Source: Marinococcus luteus_A
GTDB lineage: Bacteria; Bacillota; Bacilli; Bacillales; Marinococcaceae
Length of the DNA: 64,000 nt
Assembly (NCBI RefSeq): GCF_034497705.1
Contig: NZ_JAXRUV010000007.1
Span: 62,001 to 126,000, forward strand
Direction: 5' to 3'
Position numbers and translations under genes: made by a program. Positions within the stretch are counted from its first letter, which is position 1. Each line of letters opens with the position of its first letter. Shown piece after piece: positions 34,133 through 42,614 of this stretch. The notes beneath the pieces were generated by a model, which saw only the letters and a list, made by a program, of their open reading frames with translations, was not told the origin of the DNA and searched no databases.

Positions 34133-35107
34133 ATGGCAAAAAAGATTTTATTAACTGAAGGCGGAAAATATGTCGATGGTTCAAAGCCAAAGGTAAGAAA
34201 AACGTTCTCCGTTCCAGACGAAGCCTGGAAGAAAACTCATTTTTCTTCTTATTCCAAATCAGAATCATCCGATGATAAGGCATCCAGGAAGCAATCCACT
34301 GATGAAGAAAAGAATTCCCAGGATGAAGAGTCATTTTTAGATAGGGTGAAAGACAGCGGTCAAAAAGCTGCTAAATGGGTTTCCTTTAAAAAAACGAAGG
34401 AATACCTTGATGATCAGACAGAGGATACATTCATTGAGCCGATTAAAGACACCGCAGAAGAAATCTCTGACTTGAACCCTGTGGAAACTACGAAAAATAT
34501 GATCCAGGGAAATGCCAAAGAAGAATTAATGGAAACAGCTACAGAAGGGTTGAAAAATAACCCTCAGGCTGCGAATGCCGTAGCTGCAGCTTATATGGGA
34601 AAAAAGTTTTTTAACACCCTGGAGAGCGCCCGTCTGGCAAAAGAACATGCGCAGGAAAAAGTGCAGGAAACAAAGAAGGCACTGGAAGGAAAAGGAGAAG
34701 AAGCCCAGGAAAAACTGCAGAACGCTGTGGAGCAGGCTAAAGAAAAAGGGCAGGAAGCCCAGGAAAAACTGGGTGAAGCTACAGGAGAGCTGCAGGATAA
34801 CGTTCAGGGCGACTCCAATAAGTCCGGGAAAGGGGGCGGTAAAATCCTTCGATCGCTGCCCGAAAAAGGTTTAAGCGATCTAAAGGGAATGGAAGACATC
34901 AAGGGACCGTCGAACATCAAGACTTACAGCGAGTCCAGGTTAAGAAGCTATGACGAGGTCAAGGGCGTTGATGATATTAAGGGCATAAGCGAACTGAAAG
35001 GCTTATCTGACATCAAGAGCTACAAGGAATCGAAGCTGAAAAGCTACGATGACATCAAAGGCATCAGTGCCATTAAAGGAACAGAAAATATTAAGCATTA
35101 TGATTAA
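34133..35107 (+). CDS. Gas-vesicle-operon protein with coiled region and DIKG repeats
   Basis: This 324-residue protein has a charged N terminus, a central part with a short Ala-rich segment (NAVAAAYMGKKFFNTLESARLA), a Gln/Glu/Lys coiled region (about 180-225, repeated EKGQEAQEKL), and a C-terminal tail (about 240-324) of degenerate repeats around SDIKGISELKG and ESKLKSYDDIKG. Position corresponds to gvpQ of B. megaterium, but I do not recognise the sequence well enough to name it. The tail could bind along the vesicle surface, by analogy with repeat proteins such as GvpC; this is speculation. GGAGACC precedes ATG 34133. Confidence 0.65.
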   Translation: MAKKILLTEGGKYVDGSKPKVRKTFSVPDEAWKKTHFSSYSKSESSDDKASRKQSTDEEKNSQDEESFLDRVKDSGQKAAKWVSFKKTKEYLDDQTEDTFIEPIKDTAEEISDLNPVETTKNMIQGNAKEELMETATEGLKNNPQAANAVAAAYMGKKFFNTLESARLAKEHAQEKVQETKKALEGKGEEAQEKLQNAVEQAKEKGQEAQEKLGEATGELQDNVQGDSNKSGKGGGKILRSLPEKGLSDLKGMEDIKGPSNIKTYSESRLRSYDEVKGVDDIKGISELKGLSDIKSYKESKLKSYDDIKGISAIKGTENIKHYD

Positions 35108-35120
35108 GGAGTGAAAGATT

Positions 35121-35390
35121 ATGGCAACAATTGAAAAAAGCACAGATTCTTCCAGCTTGGCAGAGGTTATTGACCGGATACTAGATAAAGGTATTGTTAT
35201 CGACCTGTACGCTCGTATTTCTGTTGTAGGAATTGAACTGATTACAATTGAAGCACGTATTGTTATTGCAAGTGTTGACACTTGGCTCCGTTACGCTGAA
35301 GCAGTCGGACTGCTCCGCGACGATGTCCAGGGCGAAATCGATGAAGATGCAGACTCTAATGAGCGTGCCGGGCAGTTAAACTTTGCTTAA
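35121..35390 (+). CDS. gvpA: Gas vesicle structural protein GvpA (GvpB-type)
   Basis: This 89-residue protein is the shell-forming subunit. It has the GvpA core: LAEVIDRILDKGIVIDLYARISVVGIELITIEARIVIASVDTWLRYAEAVGL, two amphipathic helices around a beta hairpin. GvpA polymerises as ribs of the gas-filled cylinder. It is the only copy of true shell protein here; gvpS and gvpJ are minor relatives. ATG 35121 follows AAGGAGTG. A strong stem-loop directly after the stop may raise its share of mRNA. Confidence 0.95.
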   Translation: MATIEKSTDSSSLAEVIDRILDKGIVIDLYARISVVGIELITIEARIVIASVDTWLRYAEAVGLLRDDVQGEIDEDADSNERAGQLNFA

Positions 35391-35399
35391 ATTTCTCTA

Positions 35400-35431
35400 A
35401 TCCCGTCATGCGTATGACTGCATGGCGGGAT
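35400..35431 (+). other. Intercistronic stem-loop after gvpA
   Basis: ATCCCGTCATGC pairs with GCATGGCGGGAT (12 bp, one G-T pair) around an 8-base loop. Only a weak T tract follows, so it is more likely a partial terminator or a 3' stabiliser than a full stop. Confidence 0.7.
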
Positions 35432-35465
35432 ATATTTCTATTGTAAGAAGAAAGCGGGGACAACT

Positions 35466-35732
35466 ATGAAGGAAGTAATGAAATCACTGAACGATTTTTT
35501 TGAGGAAAATTTAAAACCTCCGTTTCGAATTACTTCAGTTTCCGAAGAAGAGTACGGCTGGTTTGCAGAAGTAGAAGTTATCGAGGAAGACGAGTATATG
35601 CAGAAGTACGGACATGACCAGCTTCTGGGTGTCTATGAAGTAAAGCTGAACAACAATCAGCAGGTAGGATCGTTTGAGCGTGTAAATTTAAGACCGAGAA
35701 GTGCCCACGTTGAAACGGCAGAAAGGAGATAG
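35466..35732 (+). CDS. gvpO: GvpO/GvpR-family gas vesicle protein
   Basis: This 88-residue protein is a lone GvpO-type domain: MKSLNDFFEENLKPPFRITSVS, GWFAEVEVIEEDEYMQKYG, LLGVYEVKLN and SFERVNLRPR. In B. megaterium the equivalent gene between gvpB and gvpN is called gvpR. Its role in vesicle assembly is not defined. AAAGCGGGGA precedes ATG 35466. The next gene ends in the same domain, with about half the positions identical. Confidence 0.85.
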   Translation: MKEVMKSLNDFFEENLKPPFRITSVSEEEYGWFAEVEVIEEDEYMQKYGHDQLLGVYEVKLNNNQQVGSFERVNLRPRSAHVETAERR

Positions 35733-35738
35733 GTATCG

Positions 35739-36350
35739 ATGGCGGCCAAACAATCAACGACAAAATCAAAAGAAACTACCGAAGAGAACCAGGAAACGAA
35801 AACCAGCAAAAGCGGCTCGTATAAACCTTTCTCCTCTAAAGAAGAAGGAGAAGAGCAGCCGAAAGAGCAGATTAAAGGCCCGGCGAAATCAGGTTCTTCG
35901 AGTGAAACTTCAGAGAAATCATCCGGACAGAACGAAAAAACGGACGATAAAGGAGAAAGTGACGAAGTGAATAATACCACGACCGCCAATAAAAAAAATA
36001 CAACTAAATCCAAAAAGACGAAAGAAGAATCTGCGGAAGAAGCAGAACAACAGGAAAACTCAGGCGAAGATTCATTTTCGCCTATTGAAAGTGATATGTT
36101 TGAAACGGTCCGTTCGTTTTTCGAAGAAACGATGAACTCACCTGTCCGTATCACGGCTATTATGGACGCGGGAGATGGCTGGAATATTGAAGTAGAACTA
36201 GTAGAGGAAAAAGAGTATACGCAAAAATATGGAAGAGACCAGCTTATTGGAATTTATGAAGCCACGATGAACAAGGATCAAAAAATAACTTCCTATCAAA
36301 GGATGAATACTCGTCCGAGAAGTACTCCTTTTGAGAAAAAAGAGAGGTAA
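35739..36350 (+). CDS. GvpO-family protein with a long disordered N terminus
   Basis: This 203-residue protein has a Ser/Lys/Glu/Thr-rich, probably disordered N-terminal region (about 1-110) and a C-terminal GvpO-type domain (about 120-203: ETVRSFFEETMNSPVRI ... GWNIEVELVEEKEYTQKYGRDQ ... SYQRMNTRPRS). The domain is clearly a duplicate of the one in the preceding gene. GAAAGGAGAT precedes ATG 35739, and only 6 bases separate it from the upstream stop. A third gvpO-type gene has no obvious counterpart in the B. megaterium cluster. Confidence 0.78.
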   Translation: MAAKQSTTKSKETTEENQETKTSKSGSYKPFSSKEEGEEQPKEQIKGPAKSGSSSETSEKSSGQNEKTDDKGESDEVNNTTTANKKNTTKSKKTKEESAEEAEQQENSGEDSFSPIESDMFETVRSFFEETMNSPVRITAIMDAGDGWNIEVELVEEKEYTQKYGRDQLIGIYEATMNKDQKITSYQRMNTRPRSTPFEKKER

Positions 36351-36355
36351 AAAAT

Positions 36356-37432
36356 ATGGCGACTACTAACGAAAGAAAGCAGCAGACTCAGAAAAAGTCA
36401 TCCAGCACCTCGGGGAGCTCCAGAACGAATCAGCAAAAAGGGAGCTCTCAGAGCAGCAGAGGGCAGTCGAAAAAGATCAATGCTCCTGCTACAGCGAATT
36501 CGAAACAAACGACCTCTGAAGAACAAAAACAGTCAAAGCAGCAAAAAATCCGTACAATTGACCAGATCGTAGAAACTGAAGAGATGCAGTCGATTTTAGA
36601 ACGTTCCGAAAAGTATTTAACCTCCGGGTATCCTGTACACTTCACGGGCGCAGCCGGGGTAGGCAAAACTACACTTTCATTTCAGCTTGCCCGCCGGTTT
36701 AACCAGCCTGTTACGCTGTTAAATGGGAATGAAAGCCTCTCGAACACGGACCTTCTCGGTGGAAGAATCGGTTATACGAGTGACAAATTAATCGATAATT
36801 ACGTCCGGAAGGTGTATAAACGTGAAGATCATATTACGGAGCGCTGGAGCACAGGCCGGCTGCTTGAAGCAGTAAAAAACGGCCACACGCTTATTTACGA
36901 TGAATTTACGCGCTCGCTGCCGTCTACAAATAATTTATTTCTCTCTGTGCTTGAAGAAGGAATACTGCCGCTTTATGGTACGCAGCGAAACGAAAGCTTT
37001 ATTAAAGTGCACCCGAATTTTAAAGCAATCTTTACAAGCAATCCGGAAGAATATGCCGGTGTGCATAAATCCCAGGAGGCCCTGCTTGATAGAATGATTA
37101 CAATTCCGGTGGAGGACCCGAATAAAGAGGCCCAGGTTTCTATCCTGACAGAAAGAGCTTCTATTAGTGAAAAAGAAGCCGAAACCATAATTAAAGCACT
37201 GGATTGGGCGAAATCCATGAGCAGGGAAAACGATACGCATGTCCCAAGCTTCCGTCTCGCTGTTATGACCGCGATGTTAAGCTCGGAGCATGATGTTAAA
37301 ATAGATGTAAAAAACGACGATTTTCAACAATTGTTTTTTGATGTGATGGGTCATTATTTCCTTGAAAATATTCAGGGAGAAGATGTCAGCGAAGCACAAA
37401 AAAGAATGAAGGAAGAGTTGAAAAAGGTCTAG
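36356..37432 (+). CDS. gvpN: Gas vesicle AAA+ ATPase GvpN
   Basis: This 358-residue protein has a Ser/Gln/Lys-rich N terminus (about 1-60) and a MoxR-type AAA+ domain. Walker A is GAAGVGKTT, Walker B LIYDEFTRS, and sensor and Arg-finger regions follow (FTSNPEEYAG, LLDRM). GvpN works with GvpO in vesicle enlargement in archaea. The disordered N terminus is longer than in typical GvpN. GAGAGG precedes ATG 36356, 5 bases after the preceding stop codon. Confidence 0.95.
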   Translation: MATTNERKQQTQKKSSSTSGSSRTNQQKGSSQSSRGQSKKINAPATANSKQTTSEEQKQSKQQKIRTIDQIVETEEMQSILERSEKYLTSGYPVHFTGAAGVGKTTLSFQLARRFNQPVTLLNGNESLSNTDLLGGRIGYTSDKLIDNYVRKVYKREDHITERWSTGRLLEAVKNGHTLIYDEFTRSLPSTNNLFLSVLEEGILPLYGTQRNESFIKVHPNFKAIFTSNPEEYAGVHKSQEALLDRMITIPVEDPNKEAQVSILTERASISEKEAETIIKALDWAKSMSRENDTHVPSFRLAVMTAMLSSEHDVKIDVKNDDFQQLFFDVMGHYFLENIQGEDVSEAQKRMKEELKKV

Positions 37433-37445
37433 GAGGCAAGTAACC

Positions 37446-38195
37446 GTGGGAATTTATATGTTTGGGGTTATTGAAACTACTGAAAAGCCGACCTTCGGCA
37501 CCGTGGAACTCGAGGGAAAAGAGCGAAAAATTTATACCCTCCAGCGCGGGCAGGAAGCGATGGTGGTAGCGGAAGCTCCGATGCAGATTTATGATCCAAC
37601 GAGGAAAAACCTGCGGGCTCATCAAGATACAGTGGCCAGAGTAATGGAAGAATACGATGTCATTCCGATGAGTTTTGGGAACGTCCTTGAGGACCAGAAA
37701 GAAGTCTTTGCTTTAATGGAAAAGCTGCAGGACCAATTTGAGGAAATTTTTCCGAAGATCCGTGGCAAAATGGAAGTTGGACTTAAAATCATCGGAAAGA
37801 AAGAATGGCTGAATGAACAAATCCGCCAGGAACCGGGAATGGAAGACCTGCGCAAAAAAACGGATACGAAAGGCAAAAACGCCAGCTATTACGAGCGTAT
37901 GCAGCTAGGGGAATCGGCGCAAAAATTCATGATCAGGCTGCACGAGCGCTTTGAGGAAGAGGTTTTCCAGCCGCTCGCAGAGATTGCCAACGCAGCTAAA
38001 AGTAACGAAGTAATCAATGAGCGGATGCTGTTGAATGCCGCTTTTTTAATAGATAAGGAAAACGAAGAAGCTTTTGATGCAAAAGTTAACGAGATTTTTA
38101 ATGAATGGAATGAACACGCTGATTTTAAGTATACGGGCCCGTGGCCGGCATACAATTTTATTGACCTGAAAATAAAAGCAGGGAACAGCGTATGA
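37446..38195 (+). CDS. gvpF: GvpF/GvpL-family gas vesicle protein (first copy)
   Basis: This 249-residue protein has the GvpF/L layout: an alpha/beta N-terminal domain (YMFGVIETTEKPTFG ... YDVIPMSFGNVLED), a helical middle, and a C-terminal CTGPWPAYNF-like block (KYTGPWPAYNFIDLKIK). GvpF contacts GvpA at early assembly steps. GTG 37446 follows AGGAGG. Its stop overlaps the gvpG start, so the two are translationally coupled. Confidence 0.93.
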   Translation: MGIYMFGVIETTEKPTFGTVELEGKERKIYTLQRGQEAMVVAEAPMQIYDPTRKNLRAHQDTVARVMEEYDVIPMSFGNVLEDQKEVFALMEKLQDQFEEIFPKIRGKMEVGLKIIGKKEWLNEQIRQEPGMEDLRKKTDTKGKNASYYERMQLGESAQKFMIRLHERFEEEVFQPLAEIANAAKSNEVINERMLLNAAFLIDKENEEAFDAKVNEIFNEWNEHADFKYTGPWPAYNFIDLKIKAGNSV

Positions 38196-38449
38196 TTCAT
38201 AAATTATTTACCTGGCCGCTTGATACTGTCGTCTGGGCTGGTAAAAAAGTAAAGGAAGAGGCGGATAAAGAATATTTTGATGTCCGCCAGATTCAAAAGA
38301 AACTGGCCAATCTGCAGATCATGTACGAAATGGAAGAAATTTCTGAGGAGGCCTTCACAGAGCAGGAGGAAGAGCTGCTGCAACGGTATCGCAGAGCGAA
38401 GCAGATTGAACAGGAAGAATTACGGGAAGAGTTAGAGGAAAAGGATTAA
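38192..38449 (+). CDS. gvpG: Gas vesicle protein GvpG
   Basis: This 85-residue protein begins with the GvpG core HKLFTWPLDTVVWAGKKVKEEADKE and continues as a charged coiled coil (LANLQIMYEMEEISEEAF). GvpG belongs to the accessory set needed for nucleation. ATG 38192 overlaps the gvpF stop codon (ATGA). Confidence 0.92.
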   Translation: MIHKLFTWPLDTVVWAGKKVKEEADKEYFDVRQIQKKLANLQIMYEMEEISEEAFTEQEEELLQRYRRAKQIEQEELREELEEKD

Positions 38450-38464
38450 AGGAGTGAACCGGCA

Positions 38465-39325
38465 GTGCAGACAAACTCGGGCGCACCGGCTCTTTTGTAT
38501 TTGTATGCCTTGATTCCCACCAGCGAATATGAGGAAGATCCTATGGAGTCGATGGAAGGTATGGAGCCGGACAATAATATCAGCTTTATTGAACATGGCA
38601 GTATCACTGCAGTAGTTACTCATGTTCCGGAAGAAGAATTTTCCCAGGAACAACTGCAGAAGAATGTAGAAAAAATGGAATGGCTGCAGGCTAAAGCCTT
38701 TCACCATCATGAAACGATGAACCAGCTGCATGATCGCTATACCACGATCCCGCTAAAATTCGGCACGATTTTCGAACAGGAAGCAAATCTTGCGGAAATG
38801 ATTGAAAAGCACCAGGAGAGCGTAACGGCTCAGCTTTCTTATTTGAAAGGCAAAGAAGAATGGAACGTCAAAACTTACGCTGATCAGCAATTGTTCACTG
38901 AAGCCGTCGTGCAGAACAGCAAGGAAATTCAGGCGAAAGAAGCAGAGCTTGAAGCGATGCCGGCTGGCCGGCGCTTTTTTGAGAAAAAGAAAATGGATCA
39001 GTTCATTGAAGCGCAGGCAGACGAGCAGATTGAGAAGCACTGCCGATCGTTTCATGATGAGTTAACTGCCTGGAGCGAAGGTACAGAAATAAAAAAGAAT
39101 TGGGAAAAGCGTGTCACAGACCGGGAAAAAGAAATGGCCTGGAACGCCGTATACTTGATTCACTCGAAAGACCGGGAGGCGTTTATTCAATTAATTGAAC
39201 AGCGCCAGGCAAAAGAAGAAGCAGAAGAGACCGGAATGGATTTAGAGTGTACAGGCCCGTGGCCGGCATTTCATTTCTCAGGCCTGACAGACAGGAGGGA
39301 GCAAAATGCCCCAGGACACTCTTAA
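38465..39325 (+). CDS. gvpL: GvpL/GvpF-family gas vesicle protein (second copy)
   Basis: This 286-residue protein is a second GvpF/L member: LLYLYALIPTSEYEED, ITAVVTHVPEEEF, DRYTTIPLKFGTIFEQE, and the end block LECTGPWPAFHFSGL. GvpL is reported to contact several accessory Gvp proteins. GTG 38465 has AAGGAGTG upstream. It overlaps gvpS by 20 bases. Confidence 0.92.
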   Translation: MQTNSGAPALLYLYALIPTSEYEEDPMESMEGMEPDNNISFIEHGSITAVVTHVPEEEFSQEQLQKNVEKMEWLQAKAFHHHETMNQLHDRYTTIPLKFGTIFEQEANLAEMIEKHQESVTAQLSYLKGKEEWNVKTYADQQLFTEAVVQNSKEIQAKEAELEAMPAGRRFFEKKKMDQFIEAQADEQIEKHCRSFHDELTAWSEGTEIKKNWEKRVTDREKEMAWNAVYLIHSKDREAFIQLIEQRQAKEEAEETGMDLECTGPWPAFHFSGLTDRREQNAPGHS

Positions 39326-39539
39326 AAACCGTGAAGTTTCCCTGCTCGATGTCTTGGACTCCGTGCTTGATAAAGGGGTCGTACTCCAGGGCGATGTAAC
39401 GATATCGATTGCAGGGATAGATCTTATTTATTTGGATTTGCGCGTACTGATCGCTTCTGTCGAAACCCTGCGACAGTCGGAATTGAAGACGCAGAAAGAA
39501 TTTGTTTCTAATTCTTCAGAACCTTCCCAAGTCGAATAA
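39306..39539 (+). CDS. gvpS: GvpA-family minor protein GvpS
   Basis: This 77-residue protein keeps the GvpA core (SLLDVLDSVLDKGVVLQGDVTISIAGIDLIYLDLRVLIASVETL) but differs from the shell protein in the helix contacts. In B. megaterium gvpS sits between gvpL and gvpK as here. ATG 39306 lies inside the end of gvpL, with GGAGG upstream. Confidence 0.9.
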   Translation: MPQDTLKNREVSLLDVLDSVLDKGVVLQGDVTISIAGIDLIYLDLRVLIASVETLRQSELKTQKEFVSNSSEPSQVE

Positions 39540-39555
39540 AGGAGGCCGAACACAG

Positions 39556-39861
39556 ATGGAAAATAATAATCCGCAAGTAACACAAGCCCAGCAGCCAACC
39601 GGACGCATATCACTCGATCCCGACAAAGCAGAAGAAGGGCTAACACAGCTGGTGATGACGGTGGTGGAACTGCTGCGTGAGCTGGTGGAACGCCAGGCGA
39701 TGCGTAGAGTTGAAGGCGGCGATTTAACAGAGGAACAAGTCGAGCAGCTTGGTGTAGCGCTCATGCAGCTGGAAGACAAGATGGAAGAAATGAAGGAAAT
39801 CTTTGGCCTGACGACAGAAGATTTGAATATTGATCTTGGACCTTTAGGGAACTTACTCTAA
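39556..39861 (+). CDS. gvpK: Gas vesicle protein GvpK
   Basis: This 101-residue protein has the GvpK core: ISLDPDKAEEGLTQLVMTVVELLRELVERQAMRRVEGG, then LTEEQVEQLGVALMQLEDKMEEM and a C-terminal FGLTTEDLNIDLGPLG. The frame is open further upstream, but AAAGGAGG is set for ATG 39556. Accessory assembly protein. Confidence 0.93.
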   Translation: MENNNPQVTQAQQPTGRISLDPDKAEEGLTQLVMTVVELLRELVERQAMRRVEGGDLTEEQVEQLGVALMQLEDKMEEMKEIFGLTTEDLNIDLGPLGNLL

Positions 39862-39897
39862 GAGCTTTAAAATAGGTTTGAAAGAAGGGAATATGTT

Positions 39898-40266
39898 ATG
39901 GCTGAAAAACCTGTACAACAACACTCAGCACCCGATCACATGGAGAGACCGTCCGGTGGTCTTGTTGACATTCTGGAAACAGTACTGGATAAAGGTGTCG
40001 TTATTGCCGGGGATATTAAAGTCAACATTGCAGACGTAGAGCTGCTGACTATTAAAATCCGTCTGGTCGTTGCCTCGGTAGATAAAGCAAAAGAAATGGG
40101 CATCGACTGGTGGGAAACAGACCCACATTATTCCTCTAATGCGAAAAGACTTGAAGAGGAAAATCAGCGACTGCTTGAACGGGTGGAACAGCTGGAAGAT
40201 AAGCAGCAGACCGAAAGCGAAGAGCAGCAGGAGACAGCACAAAATAAAAATAAAGCCGAAAAGTGA
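39898..40266 (+). CDS. gvpJ: GvpA-family minor protein GvpJ
   Basis: This 122-residue protein has a GvpA-like core (LVDILETVLDKGVVIAGDIKVNIADVELLTIKIRLVVASVDKAKEMGIDWW) and a Glu/Gln-rich coiled tail. GvpJ is a minor component linked to nucleation and the conical caps. The IDWW extension after the core is typical of GvpJ. ATG 39898 follows GAAAGAAGGG. Confidence 0.92.
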   Translation: MAEKPVQQHSAPDHMERPSGGLVDILETVLDKGVVIAGDIKVNIADVELLTIKIRLVVASVDKAKEMGIDWWETDPHYSSNAKRLEEENQRLLERVEQLEDKQQTESEEQQETAQNKNKAEK

Positions 40267-40277
40267 GGTGAACGACC

Positions 40278-40505
40278 GTGATTTTCCGTGACCTGTCTAA
40301 AGATATCGGGCAACTGGTACGGGATCTGCAGAATCAGGATAAGTCGCAGGTTCAGCGTACAGAAGAGCGCACGTTTGGAAAAGGCGAAAACGCACCGAAG
40401 CTTCGGATGGAATATAACATGAAAGCAAGAACACTCCCGTCGAAGGAAGAAATGGAAGAATACCGAAAAGAAATCAAGCAGCGGGACAGGGATCGTCTGG
40501 AATAA
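40278..40505 (+). CDS. Small charged protein of the gas-vesicle operon
   Basis: This 75-residue protein is rich in Arg, Lys, Glu and Gln (IFRDLSKDIGQLVRDLQ at the start, EEYRKEIKQRDRDRLE at the end) with no membrane segment. It occupies the place of gvpT in B. megaterium, but I cannot confirm homology. GTG 40278 follows GAGGTGAAC and is 11 bases from gvpJ, so it belongs to the operon. Confidence 0.65.
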   Translation: MIFRDLSKDIGQLVRDLQNQDKSQVQRTEERTFGKGENAPKLRMEYNMKARTLPSKEEMEEYRKEIKQRDRDRLE

Positions 40506-40600
40506 CAGGACCTGTCCTGCATGAGAGCTTTTCCGGGGTTGCCTGGTTTTCTCCGGAGAAGCGGTACATAGCTGTATTAATTAATAAAGGAGCTGGGCAC

Positions 40601-41056
40601 ATGGCAAAAGATAAAAAGCGGCGGAGCTTTTTAAAGAAGAAAAACATTGACGAATCAACGTTGAAGGGCCGATTAAAACGCCTGAATCCGCGGGCGAAAA
40701 AATATGCGAAAGACCCAAAAGAAACGGAAAAACTAATGAGACAGGCTAGAGAAAAAGCGGATGAAAACCAGAGTCCGCTGAAAAATGTATGGCAGGAGCT
40801 GCAGCTGATGCTTGAAATGCTTCGTGCCTGGTGGAAAAAAGAGTACCAGCATGCGCCCTACAAATCGATTGTAGCCATCATTGCAGGACTGATCTATTTC
40901 GTTTCTCCCATCGACTTGATTCCGGACTTTCTCCCGGGCGGCCTGATTGATGACGCAGCGGTCATTTCGTTTGTGTTCAAGCAGGTCCAAAAAGACCTCG
41001 ATGACTTTAAAGAGTGGAAGCTGCAGCGTGACAATACGATTGATGCAGATGAATAG
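40601..41056 (+). CDS. YkvA/DUF1232-family membrane protein
   Basis: This 151-residue protein has a very basic N terminus (AKDKKRRSFLKKKN) and a DUF1232 domain: YKSIVAIIAGLIYFVSPIDLIPDFLPGGLIDDAAVISFVFK (about 83-124), where SPIDLIPDF is the family mark. The family is widespread, membrane-associated and of unknown function. It is the last gene before the operon terminator. The gap of 95 bases before it carries no terminator, so read-through from the gvp genes is likely. AAAGGAGCTGG precedes ATG 40601. Confidence 0.85.
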   Translation: MAKDKKRRSFLKKKNIDESTLKGRLKRLNPRAKKYAKDPKETEKLMRQAREKADENQSPLKNVWQELQLMLEMLRAWWKKEYQHAPYKSIVAIIAGLIYFVSPIDLIPDFLPGGLIDDAAVISFVFKQVQKDLDDFKEWKLQRDNTIDADE

Positions 41057-41063
41057 TATCAGA

Positions 41064-41089
41064 ACACCAACATTTAAGGATGTTGGTGT
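41064..41089. repeat. Left copy of the 26-bp target-site duplication (a terminator hairpin)
   Basis: A dyad with arms ACACCAACAT and ATGTTGGTGT around TTAAGG. The identical 26 bp recur at 42615-42640. This copy has lost its T run, because the insertion element begins directly after it. Confidence 0.95.
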
Positions 41090-42614
41090 CAGACTGTCGA
41101 CAATGGCTCTCATTTTAGAGCGTGTCGGCAGTTTTTTTGTGCTATGATAAAAAGAAATAGCCTGGAAAGGGGTTATGGCGCATGATGAGGCGGGATACGG
41201 AAGAAGCTCGTTACCGGGAAGCCACCATTCAGTTGGATCAGTTAGTGCCTGCGGACCACCTGGTCCGCCAGATCGAGGCCGCGCTGGATTTTTCCTTTAT
41301 TTACGACGAAGTTGCGTCCCTCTATGCCCCCATCGGCCGGCCGAGTATTGACCCGGTCCGGCTGGTGAAAATGGTGCTGCTCCAGTATTTGTTCGGCATT
41401 CGCTCCATGCGTCAGACCGTTCGGGAGATCGAAACGAATGTGGCCTACCGATGGTTCCTCGGGTTGGACCTCCTGGAGCCCGTGCCGCATTTCTCCACCT
41501 TCGGCAAGAACTACACCCGCCGGTTTCGGGACAGCGGGTTGTTCGAAGCGATATTTGAACGGGTGCTGGGAGAAGCCGTGGCCGCCGGCTTTGTGGATCC
41601 GTCCGTCTTTTACATCGATGCTACCCACGTGAAAGCGAACGCCAACAAGAAAAAATTTGATCGGGTTCAGTTGGCAGCCGAAGCCCGGGCCTACCAGGAT
41701 CAACTGGACGCCGAAATTCACCGGGACCGCGAGGTCCACGGAAAAAAGCCCCTGCCTCCCGCCCGCCGCGAACCGGGCGGACGGGAGGTCAAACAAAGCA
41801 CGACGGATCCTGACAGCGGCTATTACGTCAAAGATGAACGGGAGAAAATGTTTGCCTACAGCTGGCATACCGCCTGCGACCGGCACGGGTTTGTCCTCGG
41901 AGCGATCGTGACCGGAGCCAATGTTCATGACAGCCGGATCTTTCATGAGCTGTTGGCGCAGGTGATGGCCCGGGCGGGCCGTCCGTACGCCGTCGCGGTG
42001 GATGCCGGCTATAAAACCCCGGCCATTGCTCATCTGCTTCGCGAGCAGGCCATTCGCCCGGTTATGCCTTATACCCGTCCCAAGGGCCCGCCGGGACGCT
42101 TGCGCAAACAGGACTTTGTGTATGATGCCTACCTGGACGCGTATCTCTGTCCCGAGCATCAGGCCCTGCGCTACCGCACCACGAATCGGGACGGTTATCA
42201 GGAGTATGTCTCGGATCCCGTCCTTTGTCAGTCCTGCCCGCTGCTCGAGACCTGTACCCAAAGCCGGGATCACCGGAAGGTGATCCTCCGCCACGTCTGG
42301 CAGGACGATCTGGACGAAGCCGAACACCTTCGGCACACCCCGTGGAACCGGAGGACCTATGCGGAACGAAAAGAAACCATCGAACGGATTTTTGCGGATC
42401 TCAAACAAAAGCATGGCTTGCGCTGGACGCTCCTCGCCGGAGGGGCACGAAACACCGCGCAGGCGATGCTTGTTTATGCGGTGATGAACCTCAAAAAACT
42501 CGCCACCTGGCGGTGGCGACAGACGTGCGCCGGCCGTTGGATGCTTCTTTTTCCCTCAATGGCACAGACAAAGGCCTCCGAAAATGAATTTCGGAGGCCT
42601 TTGTCTACAATCTG
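41090..42614 (+). mobile_element. IS1182-family-like insertion sequence, 1525 bp
   Basis: The ends are imperfect inverted repeats: left CAGACTGTCGACAATGGC and, read inward from the right, CAGATTGTAGACAAAGGC (15 of 18 match). It is flanked by 26-bp direct repeats that are complete hairpins. It holds one transposase gene and is visibly richer in G+C than its neighbours, a sign of recent arrival. The element appears intact. Confidence 0.92.
41094..41138 (+). terminator. Terminator-like hairpin at the left end of the IS
   Basis: CTGTCGACA and GCTCT pair with AGAGC and TGTCGGCAG with a small bulge, followed by seven T. It overlaps the terminal inverted repeat and would block transcription entering from outside. 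Confidence 0.75.

Noticed and set aside
41242..42414. Long open frame of 390 codons on the minus strand opposite the transposase
   Set aside because: It mirrors the coding strand of a G+C-rich transposase, has no family motifs and no ribosome binding site. It is a shadow frame.
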